DNA of 64,000 nt from Paramacrobiotus metropolitanus (taxonomy: Eukaryota; Tardigrada; Eutardigrada; Parachela; Macrobiotidae), in the NCBI RefSeq assembly GCF_019649055.1, contig NW_026570227.1:1426001-1490000 (forward strand). The letters are read 5' to 3'. Made by a program: the position numbers and the translations under genes. Shown here in pieces: positions 22,441-33,780 of this stretch (the first letter of the stretch is position 1; every line of letters starts with the position of its first letter). The notes beneath the pieces are model-generated. The model ran no database searches. It was not told the DNA's origin and worked only from the letters and a program-made list of their open reading frames with translations.

Positions 22441-24637
22441 ATGGACAACAGTAGTATAAATCGCACTGCACCTGTGCCGGTGTGGATTACCTACGAGAAG
22501 ACGATGCTAGCATGGACGGTGGTGATGGTAATGTTGGGCATCGTCAGCGCCCTGTTAAGCATCTCCCTAATCCTCTCCATCCTCCTGCGCCGCCACGTCC
22601 TGGCCGGCTCCCAGTGCCTCGTGGTCCACCTCCTCTTCATCGAGCTCCTAGTCGGCGGGGGCGTGGTCCCGGCCCTGGCCCTCTCCACCGCCGTCCCCAG
22701 CCTCCGTCCCTCCTCCGCCTCCTGCGCGCTCTTCTACCTGGCCGTCTCCTGGATCGTCCAGGCCGAGCACTGGTCGGCGCTCTGCCTCTCCATCAACCGC
22801 CTGACCGCCATTCTCCTCCCGCACCACTACCCGGCCTGGACCTCCCGCCCGGCCATCTTCATCATGACCACCTTGAGCTGGCTGATCCCCCTGACCACCA
22901 CCCTCCCGCAGATGCTGGGCGTGGTCGGCCGCTTCGACGCCCTGCCGCCCTGGCAGTCGTGCGGGGTGGTGATGGCCGTGGGGCCGCAGCGACCCACGCA
23001 GGTGTTCCTGTTGGCGCTGGGGTCGTACTTCCCGATGGCTGGGACTTTCGCCAACTACCTGGTCATCTTTCTCACCCTGCAGATGTGGCGGGTGCGCCGT
23101 CAGACCGATGGAAAGGAGGGAGGGAGAAGCGCACGGGTGCTGGAGAAGAGCCGGAAGCGGCTAAGGATGGCCAAGATGCTCTTCGCCTCGTCGCTGTGGT
23201 TCATGATCTGCTATTTGCCGTTTACCATTACGCTGGTGTACTTCAGCCGGCTGTACGTGGCTATGCCGGCCATGCATCTGTGGATGCGGATGCTCTACTA
23301 CGCCGGATTAACCGGCAGTCCGGTAAGACTTATTATAAAGGTCACCACGTCCCTGATAGCGCGCGTATAGGGTTCCTTCAAGGAATATAGCGCCTAAGGC
23401 ATATAAGTAATTTCCTTCAGGTAACTTATTTTCCTGTGAAAATCACTTTCCTAAAGACACCCTCAGCGACCATGTGCTGGTTCTTTTAAAGCCAAGTCTG
23501 ACCACGTATTAATAATCAGCGAATTTTTCTGATCTAGAAACCATTTTTTACAGATTTTGTATGTTCCCGTTTGGCATAATTTATGTTTCGCGAAAACCTT
23601 GTAAGCTGCAAATTTCCAATATTTTTAATGAAGGAAATTTTGCAGCTTTCGGCGCTCGAATCAGCTGCAACCGCTCGGTGTGGCAGCATAATGCGAATTT
23701 TATTTTCGGAATTCCCGTCTTTTTTCCCTTTGATTTGAGACGCAAATTATTTTGTCGCACATTCCGTAAAACCAAAGAATAAAATTAACCACAAGAAAGC
23801 ATTAAGTTGTAAATGCGTCGTTTGCAACCATTATCAATGCAAAACCTGCGGTATTAAATGGCAGCGAATTAACCGACGACACGGCTCAGCCGCGGCTTCT
23901 TCTAAAGGTCACTAGTCATTAGCGTATCTTTAAGTACGGTATTTTCGTGGAGATGATTGGTCACGCGCCAGTGTGATTACCGATCAGGCAGCACAACAAG
24001 GAACGGGCTTAGGCATTCGCGTGTGTAGCGTACCAGATGATACGTTAAGTCGACGCATATACGCATCGCTACACCTCATTTTGTTTAAGCACCCATTATT
24101 GAGGAATGTTATACAGTCTGCGCAGTGATGCGACAGAATTTACTGTTCAATTAATCATTCAGTGCTAAAACGAGCGCTTCTTTGTAAAGGTAATTCGGTT
24201 CCGGGAAATTTCAGTATGCCCTTGTATTTCGATCATGTGTTCGCATTGAAAACGCTTCCGCTCTAGGATTCTGCTTAAGAAACATCTAACAGATGTCGGC
24301 GCTTTTTCCGTATTCTAAATTTAATTTCTTTTTATTTTATGCTAACTCAGTAATACTTTCCAGTGTTATGTTAACGCTCGTGTGGTGTTGACAGGTGATT
24401 TTTCTGCTACTGTCGCGCGACTACCGCCTGCGGGTGCGGCTCCTCATGGTGCAGCTGCTGCGGATGTGGCAGCTGAAGCGGCTCTTCAAATCGGACATTG
24501 TCCCGCTGAGCAATCTCAGCAGCGGCAACGGCACGACGCGGCCGGCGCCCGGGGGCGGCAGTCTGCGCCCGGCTGAGGACGCCTCCTCCCATCCGTATCC
24601 CGTGCCGCGCATCTGTATTTCTCATCCAGTAATCTAG
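22441..24637 (+). CDS. Orphan rhodopsin-like GPCR 2 (two exons)
   Basis: About 374 aa, paralog of GPCR 1. Exon 1 is 22,441-23,322 (N-terminus with NSS and NRT glycosylation sites, TM1 to early TM7); exon 2 is 24,395-24,637 (TM7 end, helix 8, tail). Junctions are CCG|GTAAGA and ACAG|GTG, phase 0. TM3 Cys is in SASCALF and ECL2 Cys in WQSCGVV. The DRY position reads INR (LSINRLTA), followed by LLPHHYPAW as in GPCR 1. NPxxY is replaced by SPVIFLL. ICL3 is basic (RKRLRMAKM). Stopping at 23,370 by reading through the donor would delete helix 8, so the spliced form is preferred. Unknown ligand. Confidence 0.87.
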
Positions 24638-25916
24638 ATTATACGCTTTTTGTAATCACGCTACTGTGTAATATTCACAACAGTGCCGGTGCTAGAATGT
24701 TGTTGTACATGATAATTAACGGAATTTCGTTAAGGCTTACGCGATTATTATACAGTAGCAATTGTACATAATTGTACATACGGCAAAAGGTAATTATAAA
24801 AACCGGGATTGGCTGATTTTGTTAATAAGCTGTGGAAGTGATTTGCGCGCTTTTTCTTCGTCCTACATTGTTTGCTGATGATGTTAGACTGTTCGCGTTA
24901 CAGTACAGAATAAAATGACACTGTTCAACGGGAAACAAGAAAACCAGGCAAAAACGTTAATCCGTAAGCGCAGTAGTAATCCAGCTCAGCGGCTGGCCTG
25001 TCGATAGCTTCCGGTGCACGATGCTCTCCAAAAATCTTTCTGCCCGATCACGCGACGCTTTATGGAGCTGTAAGGTTCCTCCGTCACGATCACGTTAATC
25101 TCGTACACAGCCAAAGAAAGCCCGCTGCTAACGGGATCATCCGCCACCATACGGCGACATGTCGGAGCGATGCGTGGACGGGTCGGGAATCCTTCGGCAC
25201 GTGCACGTAAGCGTAGATTGTCGTTGTATTGAGGTATTAACCGGTCAAGCTGGATTCGGCCAGCCTCATTAATTCACAGATTTGAATCGTTTTAATTAGC
25301 GTCCATTAGCGGAGGCATATACTGTATATATATCGGTATTGGCTGTTGTTTAATAAAAATTTATCTCCCGATTGCCGTAATCCACACAGAAACTTGTTAA
25401 CTACCCATTTCAGGCAGAACTTCATGTAGCCAAATGCAGCCAAATACAGAGTATATGGGATTGAAATTATGCAATAAGCTCGGCATGATTTGTATACATG
25501 GGCGTGAAAACCGTGTGGGCGCGCAATATTCAGATGCCAGAGAAGTGGCGAATTTAACGGGACAAACCGTGCTTTTAAAATGGACAAAACACGGTCGTTT
25601 TAACAAGCGTAGCACGGAACTTTCACGAAGGATCGGCGGGCTCAACAGCGAATGTTTTTGCGGATGTACATGAACTGTTGCCATTTATGAAGCCATTTTC
25701 TTTACTAGTAGGCGGAACAACGCCCAATTAAACGCCCACATGCGCTACTACCCACAACAGTTTATCTGACAATCTGTAGGCGTGTATTCTCCGCCCTTGG
25801 AGCGCGGCGTACATTGCGTGGCAACATTAATGTTCTGCAGTAATTCAACACACAGCTACATTTGGCAGCAGAATAACATAGATAACAATAAATTCTAAAA
25901 AAGCTGAACTAGGCAT
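24638..25916. other. Intergenic region between GPCR 2 and ODC copy 2
   Basis: No gene supported. A fragment near 25,485-25,550 (GTATACATGGGCGTGAAAAC, GGGCGCGCAATATTCAGATG) is an eroded FB1 arm. The two genes are convergent, so this holds both 3' ends. Confidence 0.45.
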
Positions 25917-27734
25917 TTAAGTGGGTATTAATGACAAGTGACCTTTGGACACGAGGACGACGGTCTTGGGCTGGGGGAAGCCGTTGAAGCCGCTGGCCAG
26001 CTCGTTGGTGTAGGCGCCCATATTGCGCAACTCCAGCCAGTCACCGGTGTGCGCTTCCGGCATGGAGAAGTCGCTGACCAGCTTGTCCAGACTGTCGCAC
26101 GTCGGTCCGCACAACGTGACCTTGACCTTTTTCGGCTCGCTGGCGGGTGGGTGTGCCGGATGCACGCGGATGGTCGGCTGCAGGTGGAAGGTGGCGATGT
26201 CGCGGCAGGCGCCGTACAGGCCGTCGCTGAGGATGTACGTGTCTTGTTCTTGACCGTCGGCTTCCTATAATAAACATTTTTTATCTTTTTCTATAAATTA
26301 CTTTTTTTTTAATTTTTGGAGTTCACTTATTTTTGATCATACATAGTTGTTTAGCTTTTCTTTAGATTTTTATTTTTATGGTATTTAAATTTCCAGTTTC
26401 TGTAGAGCTTTTCATTCATATATTTTTTTTCTTTACATATTTTTTATTTACTTACTTTTAAACGTTTTCGGTATGATTAATTCATCTTCTACACGAAATA
26501 ACGTTATTAACGTACGGATTTGACTCCGATGACTGAAGTGAATAAGGACTGGGCGGTGGTCACCAAGTACTGTCCCGGTTCCGCCATAATTTCCACTCCG
26601 CTTTCCGGTGGGAAATGCTCGTCCAACGCTTTATTAATGGGCGCACAAAACTGGGAAAAATAAAGCTGAATATACATACGAGTAGAAGTACTGTCATTAA
26701 CTTGTTATGTCTTGAATCAAAATATGAACCTTTAATTATTATCAATTCTGAAGTAGGTATAAACGCGTTCAATAAAATAAAAAATAACAACATACACGTA
26801 TAAATAAACTGAAAGAAGTACTGTAAATAAACGTATTTTATAAAAAAAATATTAATCCTAAATTTTATAGAAACATTTTACGGAACTTTTTGTTCGTTTA
26901 AATAATAAAAAACAATTTAAAATACGATGAACATTGAACATACTTTAATTTAACAATGATATACTTTATGTAACGAATATCTTTTCCAGCATAAGAGCAT
27001 GGTCTTACTTCGGGGAACGACATGGCCACCTTGCTAAGGACCCCCGGGAACCCTCCGCCAATATCCAGCACCCGCATCGGCTTCCCGACCTCTCCGCGCA
27101 TAATCAAACACCTTCCGGCTCTCGGCGACGGCCTGGACGTAGGCGGCGGGATCACTGCTGCCACACCCCACATGGAACGCCACGCCCACCACCTCCAGGC
27201 CCAGCTGCCATGCGACACCGAGTAGCCGGCGCGCCGTGGCGGTGTCCACGCCGAAGCGGCCGCTCATGGGGATGGCGGCCGCCGGGTCACCGTAGCGCAG
27301 GCGCACCATCACCTGGGCGCCGGGGAAGAGGCGGTGCAGTTTGCGCAGCTCGTCCTCGCTGTCGAAGACGGTCAGGCGGAGGGCGTGGCGGCGGGCGTGG
27401 ACGAGGTGGGAGGCGGCTTTGCAGGTGTTGGAGTAGACCAGGCGGGAGGATGGGACGCCGGTGGATAAGGCTTTCTGCATCTCGGATTTGCTGGCCACGT
27501 CGAAGCCGCAGCCGGCGGCGGCGACGACGCGCAGGATCGCCGCGCTGGAGTTGCATTTTACCGCTGTAGGAAAAAGATATATGGCTATCCTGTGGAGTTT
27601 ATTAATCTTTATTTATCAATGTTTAAATTTCAATAACTGTACACCTGCGCAAGCATATATGTCTGTCAGTCTGTGTATTGCCTTTAGCTGGATAAAAATC
27701 CTTATTAAGTTTGATTTGTATTACTGTATACAGA

Positions 27735-28010
27735 GTACATAGACGTTTTCGCATTCCGGACGCTTTCACAATATTTGATTCGCGTACCGGGCAGCAGCGA
27801 CACGTTCACCTCTGCGTCGTTCCACATAACAAATAAAAAAATTGATTACATGATAATTAGTGTTTTTAACTTTTTTTTCAAGCTTGTGAACGAGATTAAT
27901 AAAAAATTTGGAAGATTTCTAACTATGTCGAACAGCGCAGAGAATACCGAGTGTCTGGTGCCTAGCACGCGAATCCATATTAATGTAAAAGTGCCCGGAA
28001 TGTGAGTAAT
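27735..28010. repeat. FB2 foldback copy B, in ODC copy 2 intron 1
   Basis: Inverted arms: the left carries CGCATTCCGGACGCTTTCAC, the right GAGAATACCGAGTGTCTGG and ACGCGAATCCATATTAATGT. Homologous to 3985-4310. Confidence 0.6.
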
Positions 28011-28683
28011 GTCCAAATATTAAATTAAATAAATTAACCAAGAAAAACGTTGTGCATACGACTACGTATGCACAAAATACGACACAATTTATTCAGTAAA
28101 TTTGGTTATAATAATATACAAAGATAAACTATACAGAAACGTCAGGAAACAATGTCTGCAATATGCGCTGCAATAAGTAGAACTAGTCCGCCCATAATTA
28201 ACTTAAGCAATTACGTAACGTAAATTAACGTAAAAAGTATTAATTTGTTAATTATAAAAAAATTATAACGTAAATTCTGGCAGCCGTTTTGCTGCTTGTA
28301 CGATGAATCAGAAAACATGTTTCATAAGTCAGAAAGAGCCTCGTTCAGTTTTGAAAACATCAGATGCAGTATGCAAGTGACCTGCTGAAAGGTCACCGCA
28401 GCAAAACGTGCGGAATAATAATATTATTCGTTTGTTAACCGATTTGTATTTACAGCAGTGCCGTAATATACGGTATTGTACACATAATGATCGCTTAAAA
28501 TACGTAATCTTCAAATTACTTTTAACAATGAAAAGCAGAAACATAATTACCAGCGTTACGTAATTGATAGTCTGCATTTAGAGGTGGTGAAAAAATCGCT
28601 GCGTTCTCTTTAACAATTATTAAATATTGCCTGGATTTTATCGCTCCTTTAAAAAATTTCAAAACCTTAATGTTAAAGTTGTT

Positions 28684-28735
28684 TATTATTATTTATTGTT
28701 TATTGTACGGCAGGCAGGTAACCCATTAAAGTGTA
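28684..28735 (-). mobile_element. LINE 3' tail in ODC copy 2 intron 1
   Basis: On the minus strand it reads TTAATGGGTTACCTGCCTGC, then CGTACAATAAACAATAAA. This is the same terminus as at 1-72 and 63,420-63,475. Same orientation as the ODC copy it sits in. Confidence 0.8.
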
Positions 28736-29011
28736 GAATGTTTTATAAAAATACTCTCTAAAAATAAATAATCTTATGTCAGTAGCATATACGTATATAG
28801 CATTTTTTCTACTGTATGAGTGATGCGGTCAACTACCGTAAAATAGTCCGACACGCGGCATACAGCGCTTCCACTGGTTGATCTTCTCCAGCACATCATC
28901 CAGATCCAGCACGTAGAACGACTCATCCAGCCGGCGCCGAATGCGCTCGTTGAGAATATCCGCGACAATATCCTGCTTCTTCACGCCTTCCTCCACCACG
29001 ACCACCTCCAT

Positions 29012-30085
29012 ACTATACACACAAAGGTCACGCGTTATTTCTCAGCGACAGCCGTTCTCTTAACTAGGCGAGTATGCTGCATTAATATTCTTATGTACGT
29101 AACCGCCGCTATATATGCCACAGTGAATGTTAAGCTGAATAACCGTAACGATGATAATTCGTTTTTTCTTAATTATTTTTTGTAGTGGAGACGCCGGAGG
29201 CGACGCGCGCCACTTGACACACGGCCATTGTCGACACTGTCCATCAGTATTGTCAGCGATAAAGCGATGCTGACAGGAGCCCCGTGTAATTACCGGGCGC
29301 AGTTGTTTGTCCATTTAAGCGGCTGTTGTTTATAAAAAATTAATTATGTTTCCATGTCTTCATTGATCAACAACTCACGTGCGATAATTAAGCGGCCGCA
29401 GCTGGTCACTCTGCCGTTTTCGGGGACGCAGCATGACTGGCACGTATGAGTTAGGGATTAGCCGATACTTCCGGTTACAGGGGAGTTTATTCTCCATTGA
29501 ACAATCGTTTAGATACGCAACAGGCGGCGAACTGCAGGGTGCCGGGCTAATTAACCGTGTCACTCAATCCGAACGATATCGCTGCTTCACGCTGAAGTGC
29601 ACTTCATACTAATAAACATGTCAACCGTCAAGAATATTATTTGGCAATAATTACAATAAGAAACCTAAGAAGTCTAAGAAAACTTCACGCTCGATTTTCT
29701 GGCTGTATATACGTATTATACTCATATTACTGCACTGGCATCTTGAGCATTTATACGAATTTCAGTCCGGCTGGTATCGTTAATATTGCCCTGCCGGCAC
29801 TGACAGTCTGTTAAGTAGCCGGACAAGAATTAACACCGGGTCGGTAATTAATGGTTTCTAATGGGTATGGTGATTTTCCCAATGAGCTAATCATAAACAG
29901 TAATTTGTTATTTGTTTTCTCCCGACACCATGTCTCTCATCACTGTAACGAACGATTAACGAGCGTGTCTACGGTCGGATCCTACTAGGCTGTTACTATA
30001 GTCATATTAATTTGTTATCTTGCCCATGGGAAGCAAATTAACGGGAAGTCCAATAAGTGTTTACTATTTTTCAGAAAACAAATTG
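29012..30085. other. Gene-free 5' flank of ODC copy 2
   Basis: No gene or clear repeat. A 9-mer AAAGGTCAC lies at about 29,024, 13 bp upstream of the ODC copy 2 start codon. Confidence 0.4.
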
Positions 30086-30089
30086 CATT

Positions 30090-30540
30090 ATGGGCCGATC
30101 TTCTTCAAATTATTTTGCATGTAAACGCAAATATGCAACACCAAGACTTTCGGTACGAGATATGCAACACCAAGACTCGTACACCGAATTGCGTTTAAAC
30201 TTTTAGAGTTTCCTTAACAGCCAAGATTGGCCCAAGCAGGTTTTTGAGTTACGGTTGTAAGAAAATTCCAAAAAATTTAAATGCATTCAGGTGTACCAAA
30301 CGTCTCAATATGGACCGATCTCATATAAATTTTGCATGTAGTCGCACATGTCCATGAAGATCGTTTTTACGCCGAACCAGAGTTGCACCTTGTTTTCTGA
30401 AATTTTAAAATGATTCCAACAAATGTTAATGTTCATCCTAATATTAGAAAGAATTTGTAGAACTAAAGTGGTAGAATGGTAAAGTGGTAGAATGGGAATT
30501 TGGTACCATGTACCGGGCCACTTCCTTTCAAAGTAAAAGG
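30090..30540. mobile_element. FB1 copy with rearranged arms
   Basis: FB1 inner motifs (GGGCCGATCTTCTTCAAATT, GCATTCAGGTGTACCAAACG, GATCGTTTTTACGCCGAACC) end with the FB1 terminus GGTACCATGTACCGGGCCAC at about 30,502. The left terminus is not seen. Confidence 0.6.
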
Positions 30541-30949
30541 ACAAGCTACGGTTGTTGTGAGCTCCGTACCTTTTCAACCGAAAACATTGCGGCTGTTTTT
30601 CTATGTATAATTTGTAATTATATAAAGGTCACCCCGGCGCATCAGCGCACACTGCCCGCAAATGCTGGATATACTGGTGTGTTCGTTCACCAGCAAGGGA
30701 ATTAATCACTTACACCTACCGATGTAGATTCTGTGTAAAGTGTACATACGAGTACGCAGTGAACCGATACCGTTTCTTTCTTTGGTACCGCATTCAGATG
30801 CGCACTGCGATGGTGCGGTGACGTATATACAAGCGTAACTTCAACGCAGCACAAAGTGATTACTGATCACGCTGTTTAATTAGGCCACACTGAACAGCTG
30901 AACTGCTGTAGAGAGTAATTAAACCGTTTTAATCGTCAGCGGATGATAC

Positions 30950-31160
30950 GCTGCATGAACACACCCCGGCTGCCGTGTGCGTGCACAAAGAAACACGAGA
31001 AAGGTTTCGTTGGCAGTTAACAGTACGTCTGACGTAGAACGCCCAGTTTCTGCTAAAATTTCCACTGGTAACCGGCTAGCGCTGCGCGTAACGCCCGGTT
31101 GGCCAGTGCGATTAACTGTTGCCGAAGCGGTTTTTCCTGCTGGCGTCGTTAATTATTCGC
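30950..31160 (+). repeat. Upstream block shared by the two sulfotransferase copies
   Basis: Motifs in the same order as 39,278-39,500: CGCTGCATG-ACACACCCC, CACAAAGAAA / CACAGAAAG, GGTTTCGT / GATTTCGT, and AGTTTCTGC. Both blocks precede a sulfotransferase exon 1 by about 0.4 kb, so the duplication included upstream DNA. Confidence 0.5.
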
Positions 31161-31354
31161 GGTATACGTAGATGAACACTAGCGCGGCTACACGTGCACC
31201 ATATAAGAATTGCGTCACTGTTCATGCGTTTGATTGGCAAGAATTAGGACGCTTATTTATTCACCTAAATTATTATACAAAACAGTACTGTGAGGAGATA
31301 AGCGGCTCATGTACAGATACAGCGACTAAGTCTTTCAAAGGATTTCAACGTATC

Positions 31355-31425
31355 GCGCCGTGGTGCAGTGGTACTGCCTACGCGGATCTAACGACGTAGC
31401 CGGGCTTCGATTCCCCATCGGTGCA
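31355..31425 (+). tRNA. tRNA-like sequence (tRNA pseudogene or SINE head)
   Basis: A 71-nt stretch with an A-box-like TGGTGCAGTGGTA and a B-box-like GCTTCGATTCC. Six of seven acceptor pairs form (GCGCCGT with TCGGTGC). The D stem has three pairs, but the anticodon stem (CTACG/CGTAG) closes a 12-nt loop and the T stem is short, so a functional tRNA is unlikely. It lies 186 bp upstream of sulfotransferase copy 1. Confidence 0.4.
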
Positions 31426-31928
31426 TTTTTCAGCCGTTTCTCGGTTTCCAGTGGATGGCGCCCTGCTTAGAGTACCACACAACTACCTAAGCCACTAACG
31501 TACATCTGATCTACCTAAGCCACTGTTCGACCTTGGGGTTGCCTGCTTTTCTCCTGTAATAATAACAACAAAATGGTAAATACAGCCGGAATTCAGAGTC
31601 CCGGTCGGATATGAGTATCGTGCGCCGCTGGATCCTCACACTGACCACGGTCTTTCACCTAACGGCCCTGTCCGTGCTCCTCACCCATCACCACCCGTCA
31701 GCGGAGACGTCGCCCTCGTCAACCGCCGTCCACCACTGCACGCCCCGCCGCAACATGGTTCCTCCTGAAGACGCACAAATGCGCCAGCAGCGCTGTGCAG
31801 AATATCTTCCTTCGCTACGGCCACACCCACAACCTGACCTTTGCCCTACCCTACCGGTATGTTTCTACTACGTATTTACAACTTTGTCCAGTAATATCCA
31901 TCGTAAAGGTACAGATAGCATGTATTTA

Positions 31929-32270
31929 CAAGCTGGTCCGGAGATAGAGCACGATAGAGAACAGCGAACAATGTAAATTCATGGGTTACGCCAAACAACA
32001 TACTACGCCACGACAAGCCACACTCTTTAAACACGTAACATGCTTTTGGCTGGCTGGTGGCTTGGTACATGCCATATATTTTAATGAGTATAATCGTAAT
32101 TGCCTGTGACCAGAAAACAGTCGATGCAGTAAGGGACAATCTAACTGCGGAGCGCATTTACGCATTGTGGTAGACGTAGTGTAGTGGCGTTAACAGGCGT
32201 GCTAGGCGTTAACATCGCGCTTATTATGCGCTAGCTGTTCTGTATCGTGCTCTAACTCCGGACCGGCTTG
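31929..32270. mobile_element. MITE M2, copy B
   Basis: 342 bp, flanked by TA. Terminal inverted repeats CAAGCTGGTCCGGAGATAGA and CAAGCCGGTCCGGAGTTAGA. Internally it aligns with copy A (7356-7703) in inverse orientation, including the GCTGGCTGGTGG and TAAGGGACAATC stretches. In intron 1 of the sulfotransferase copy 1. Confidence 0.8.
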
Positions 32271-33311
32271 TAGCGCGCAAGTTGCGTTATGAACGATTGT
32301 CATTACACTACGTCTGCCAGAAAGACACAGTGTTATTCTAATATCGCATAGGTAATTATCGCATTACAGTAGCCAGCTTTTAATGGAAGATATCTCACCA
32401 GTCTACCGGAAATGTTTTGGTTAATTCAGAAAATTTTTTATTTTTTTGTTTGATTTTATGAGATAAACCTTGCCACACCTAGACTACAAATCTCCTTAAT
32501 AATCTTCTTAATAATGTCATTCTCCTTAATAATTATTTTTTATTGTCCTCTTACCGTCTTTGCGCCGGTCGCCTCCGGGTATGGCGATTACGGAGAATCA
32601 GTTATCAACCAAAAAAATTTTCCAATAGCCTGGTAAGATATTTCCGTTGATAAAGTCTGGCTACTGTAGAGTGATAATGATAATAATAACAATGAATCTC
32701 ACACGGAACTCTCTAACTGAAGTTTAATCCGAATAACACCCGGCACAAAGATGCTGCCGGCCGCGCCGATGACCTTTTATAAAACTCCCTTATATATAAT
32801 AATTATTGGCTGATCCGCATAGGAAACGTACAGTATTTTAGCATGGATGAGAGCAGAATCGGGTCGATCTAATTTCCATATAATCATTTTCCGTGGATTT
32901 TACGTAGAATTTGTAATTGTAACAATACCGCTACACACGAAGGAGAAACGGTATGCCACGAGAAATTATAATGCAATCAGCTATCAATGATACATGTTGC
33001 TCATCCATTATCTATTACAAGCACGTACCGGTATATCCCAGCGTGCGCCTGTTTTGTTTCCAGTCCGCGGTTCTTCTCTTATGCCGCAACAATCAGCAAC
33101 CATAACGGTTGAGATCAATGGAGAATTGCGTGCATGTTTCGACTGCCAATTAATCTGGAAGCGCAATTTCCTGCGAATAGTAATTAACATTATCGAAAAT
33201 ATTATTAATATTTTTATTAAATTATTAATAATACATATAATTTAATAAATATTATATATATTTCTGTTAATTTTATTCATAAATGCATGCAGTGTATATG
33301 GTATAAATGAG

Positions 33312-33571
33312 TACCGTAATTATCGAATCTGAAGCCCCCCCCGTAATTCGAGCCCACCTAAGGTCGTTTGAAAGTTATAAGCCCCCCCCCCCCGAAATAG
33401 AGGCCCATGGGCTTAATTAAATACCGTAAAGCCCATGTTAAGAAATGCCAAAAAGCTGGTTTGAAAAATTGAAGCCCCGCCCCCTCAAATACAAGCCCAT
33501 GCCCGTAATTGGAGCCCATGGGTCGTCTGAAATATTTGTAACCCTGGGCTTCTAATTCGATAATTACGGTA
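33312..33571. mobile_element. 260-bp inverted-repeat element rich in GCCCC
   Basis: Ends TACCGTAATTATCGAATCTG and (inverted) TACCGTAATTATCGAATTAG. The inside carries repeats of the type GAAGCCCC and GAGCCCATGGG on both strands with C runs of 8-13. It looks like a short non-autonomous DNA transposon. Confidence 0.75.
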
Positions 33572-33679
33572 TGTCACCAGCACGTACCACGTACCGTCAA
33601 AATTATCAGTTTTTTAGTGCAATAAACCCTGATAATATGCAAGCTTCTATGAAAACACTAATTATCACGAAATCAATTG

Positions 33680-33780
33680 TATGAAAAGTTTTTGCCATGT
33701 GGACCAACAGAACAACAAAAGGATAGCGTGTTTCTGGTGTCCGGTACGCCAATTTCTATTGTGAAAATGTCCAGGCACAG
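33680..33780 (+). repeat. FB2 arm, copy C
   Basis: Reads TTTGCCATGTGGACCAACAG, GTGTTTCTGGTG and TATTGTGAAAATGTCCAGGC; homologous to the right arm at 4200-4295. It lies about 90 bp before exon 2 of sulfotransferase copy 1. Confidence 0.55.

Larger units (their letters stand above)
25917..29011 (-). pseudogene. Ornithine decarboxylase-like gene, copy 2, with frameshift
   Basis: Four exons on the minus strand: 29,011-28,837, 27,563-27,009, 26,650-26,516 and 26,264-25,917. The exon 1-2 junction rebuilds YAVKCN (PLP lysine). Further motifs are GVAFHVGCGS, DIGGGFPG, MAEPGQY, LSDGLYG and CGPTCDSLD (Cys360 and the following Asp both present), then GDWLEL and FNGF. One extra base near 27,091-27,100 shifts the frame between KVFDYA and EVGKPM; apart from that it would encode about 403 aa. 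As in copy 1 the EPGR arginine is Gln. Introns 2 and 3 are absent from copy 1. Either a young pseudogene or a sequence error in an inactive-type ODC homolog. Confidence 0.85.

Noticed and set aside
23323-23370. Read-through of the GPCR 2 donor to TAG at 23,370 as the C-terminus
   Set aside because: The paralog and the exon at 24,395 show a spliced helix 8 in phase.
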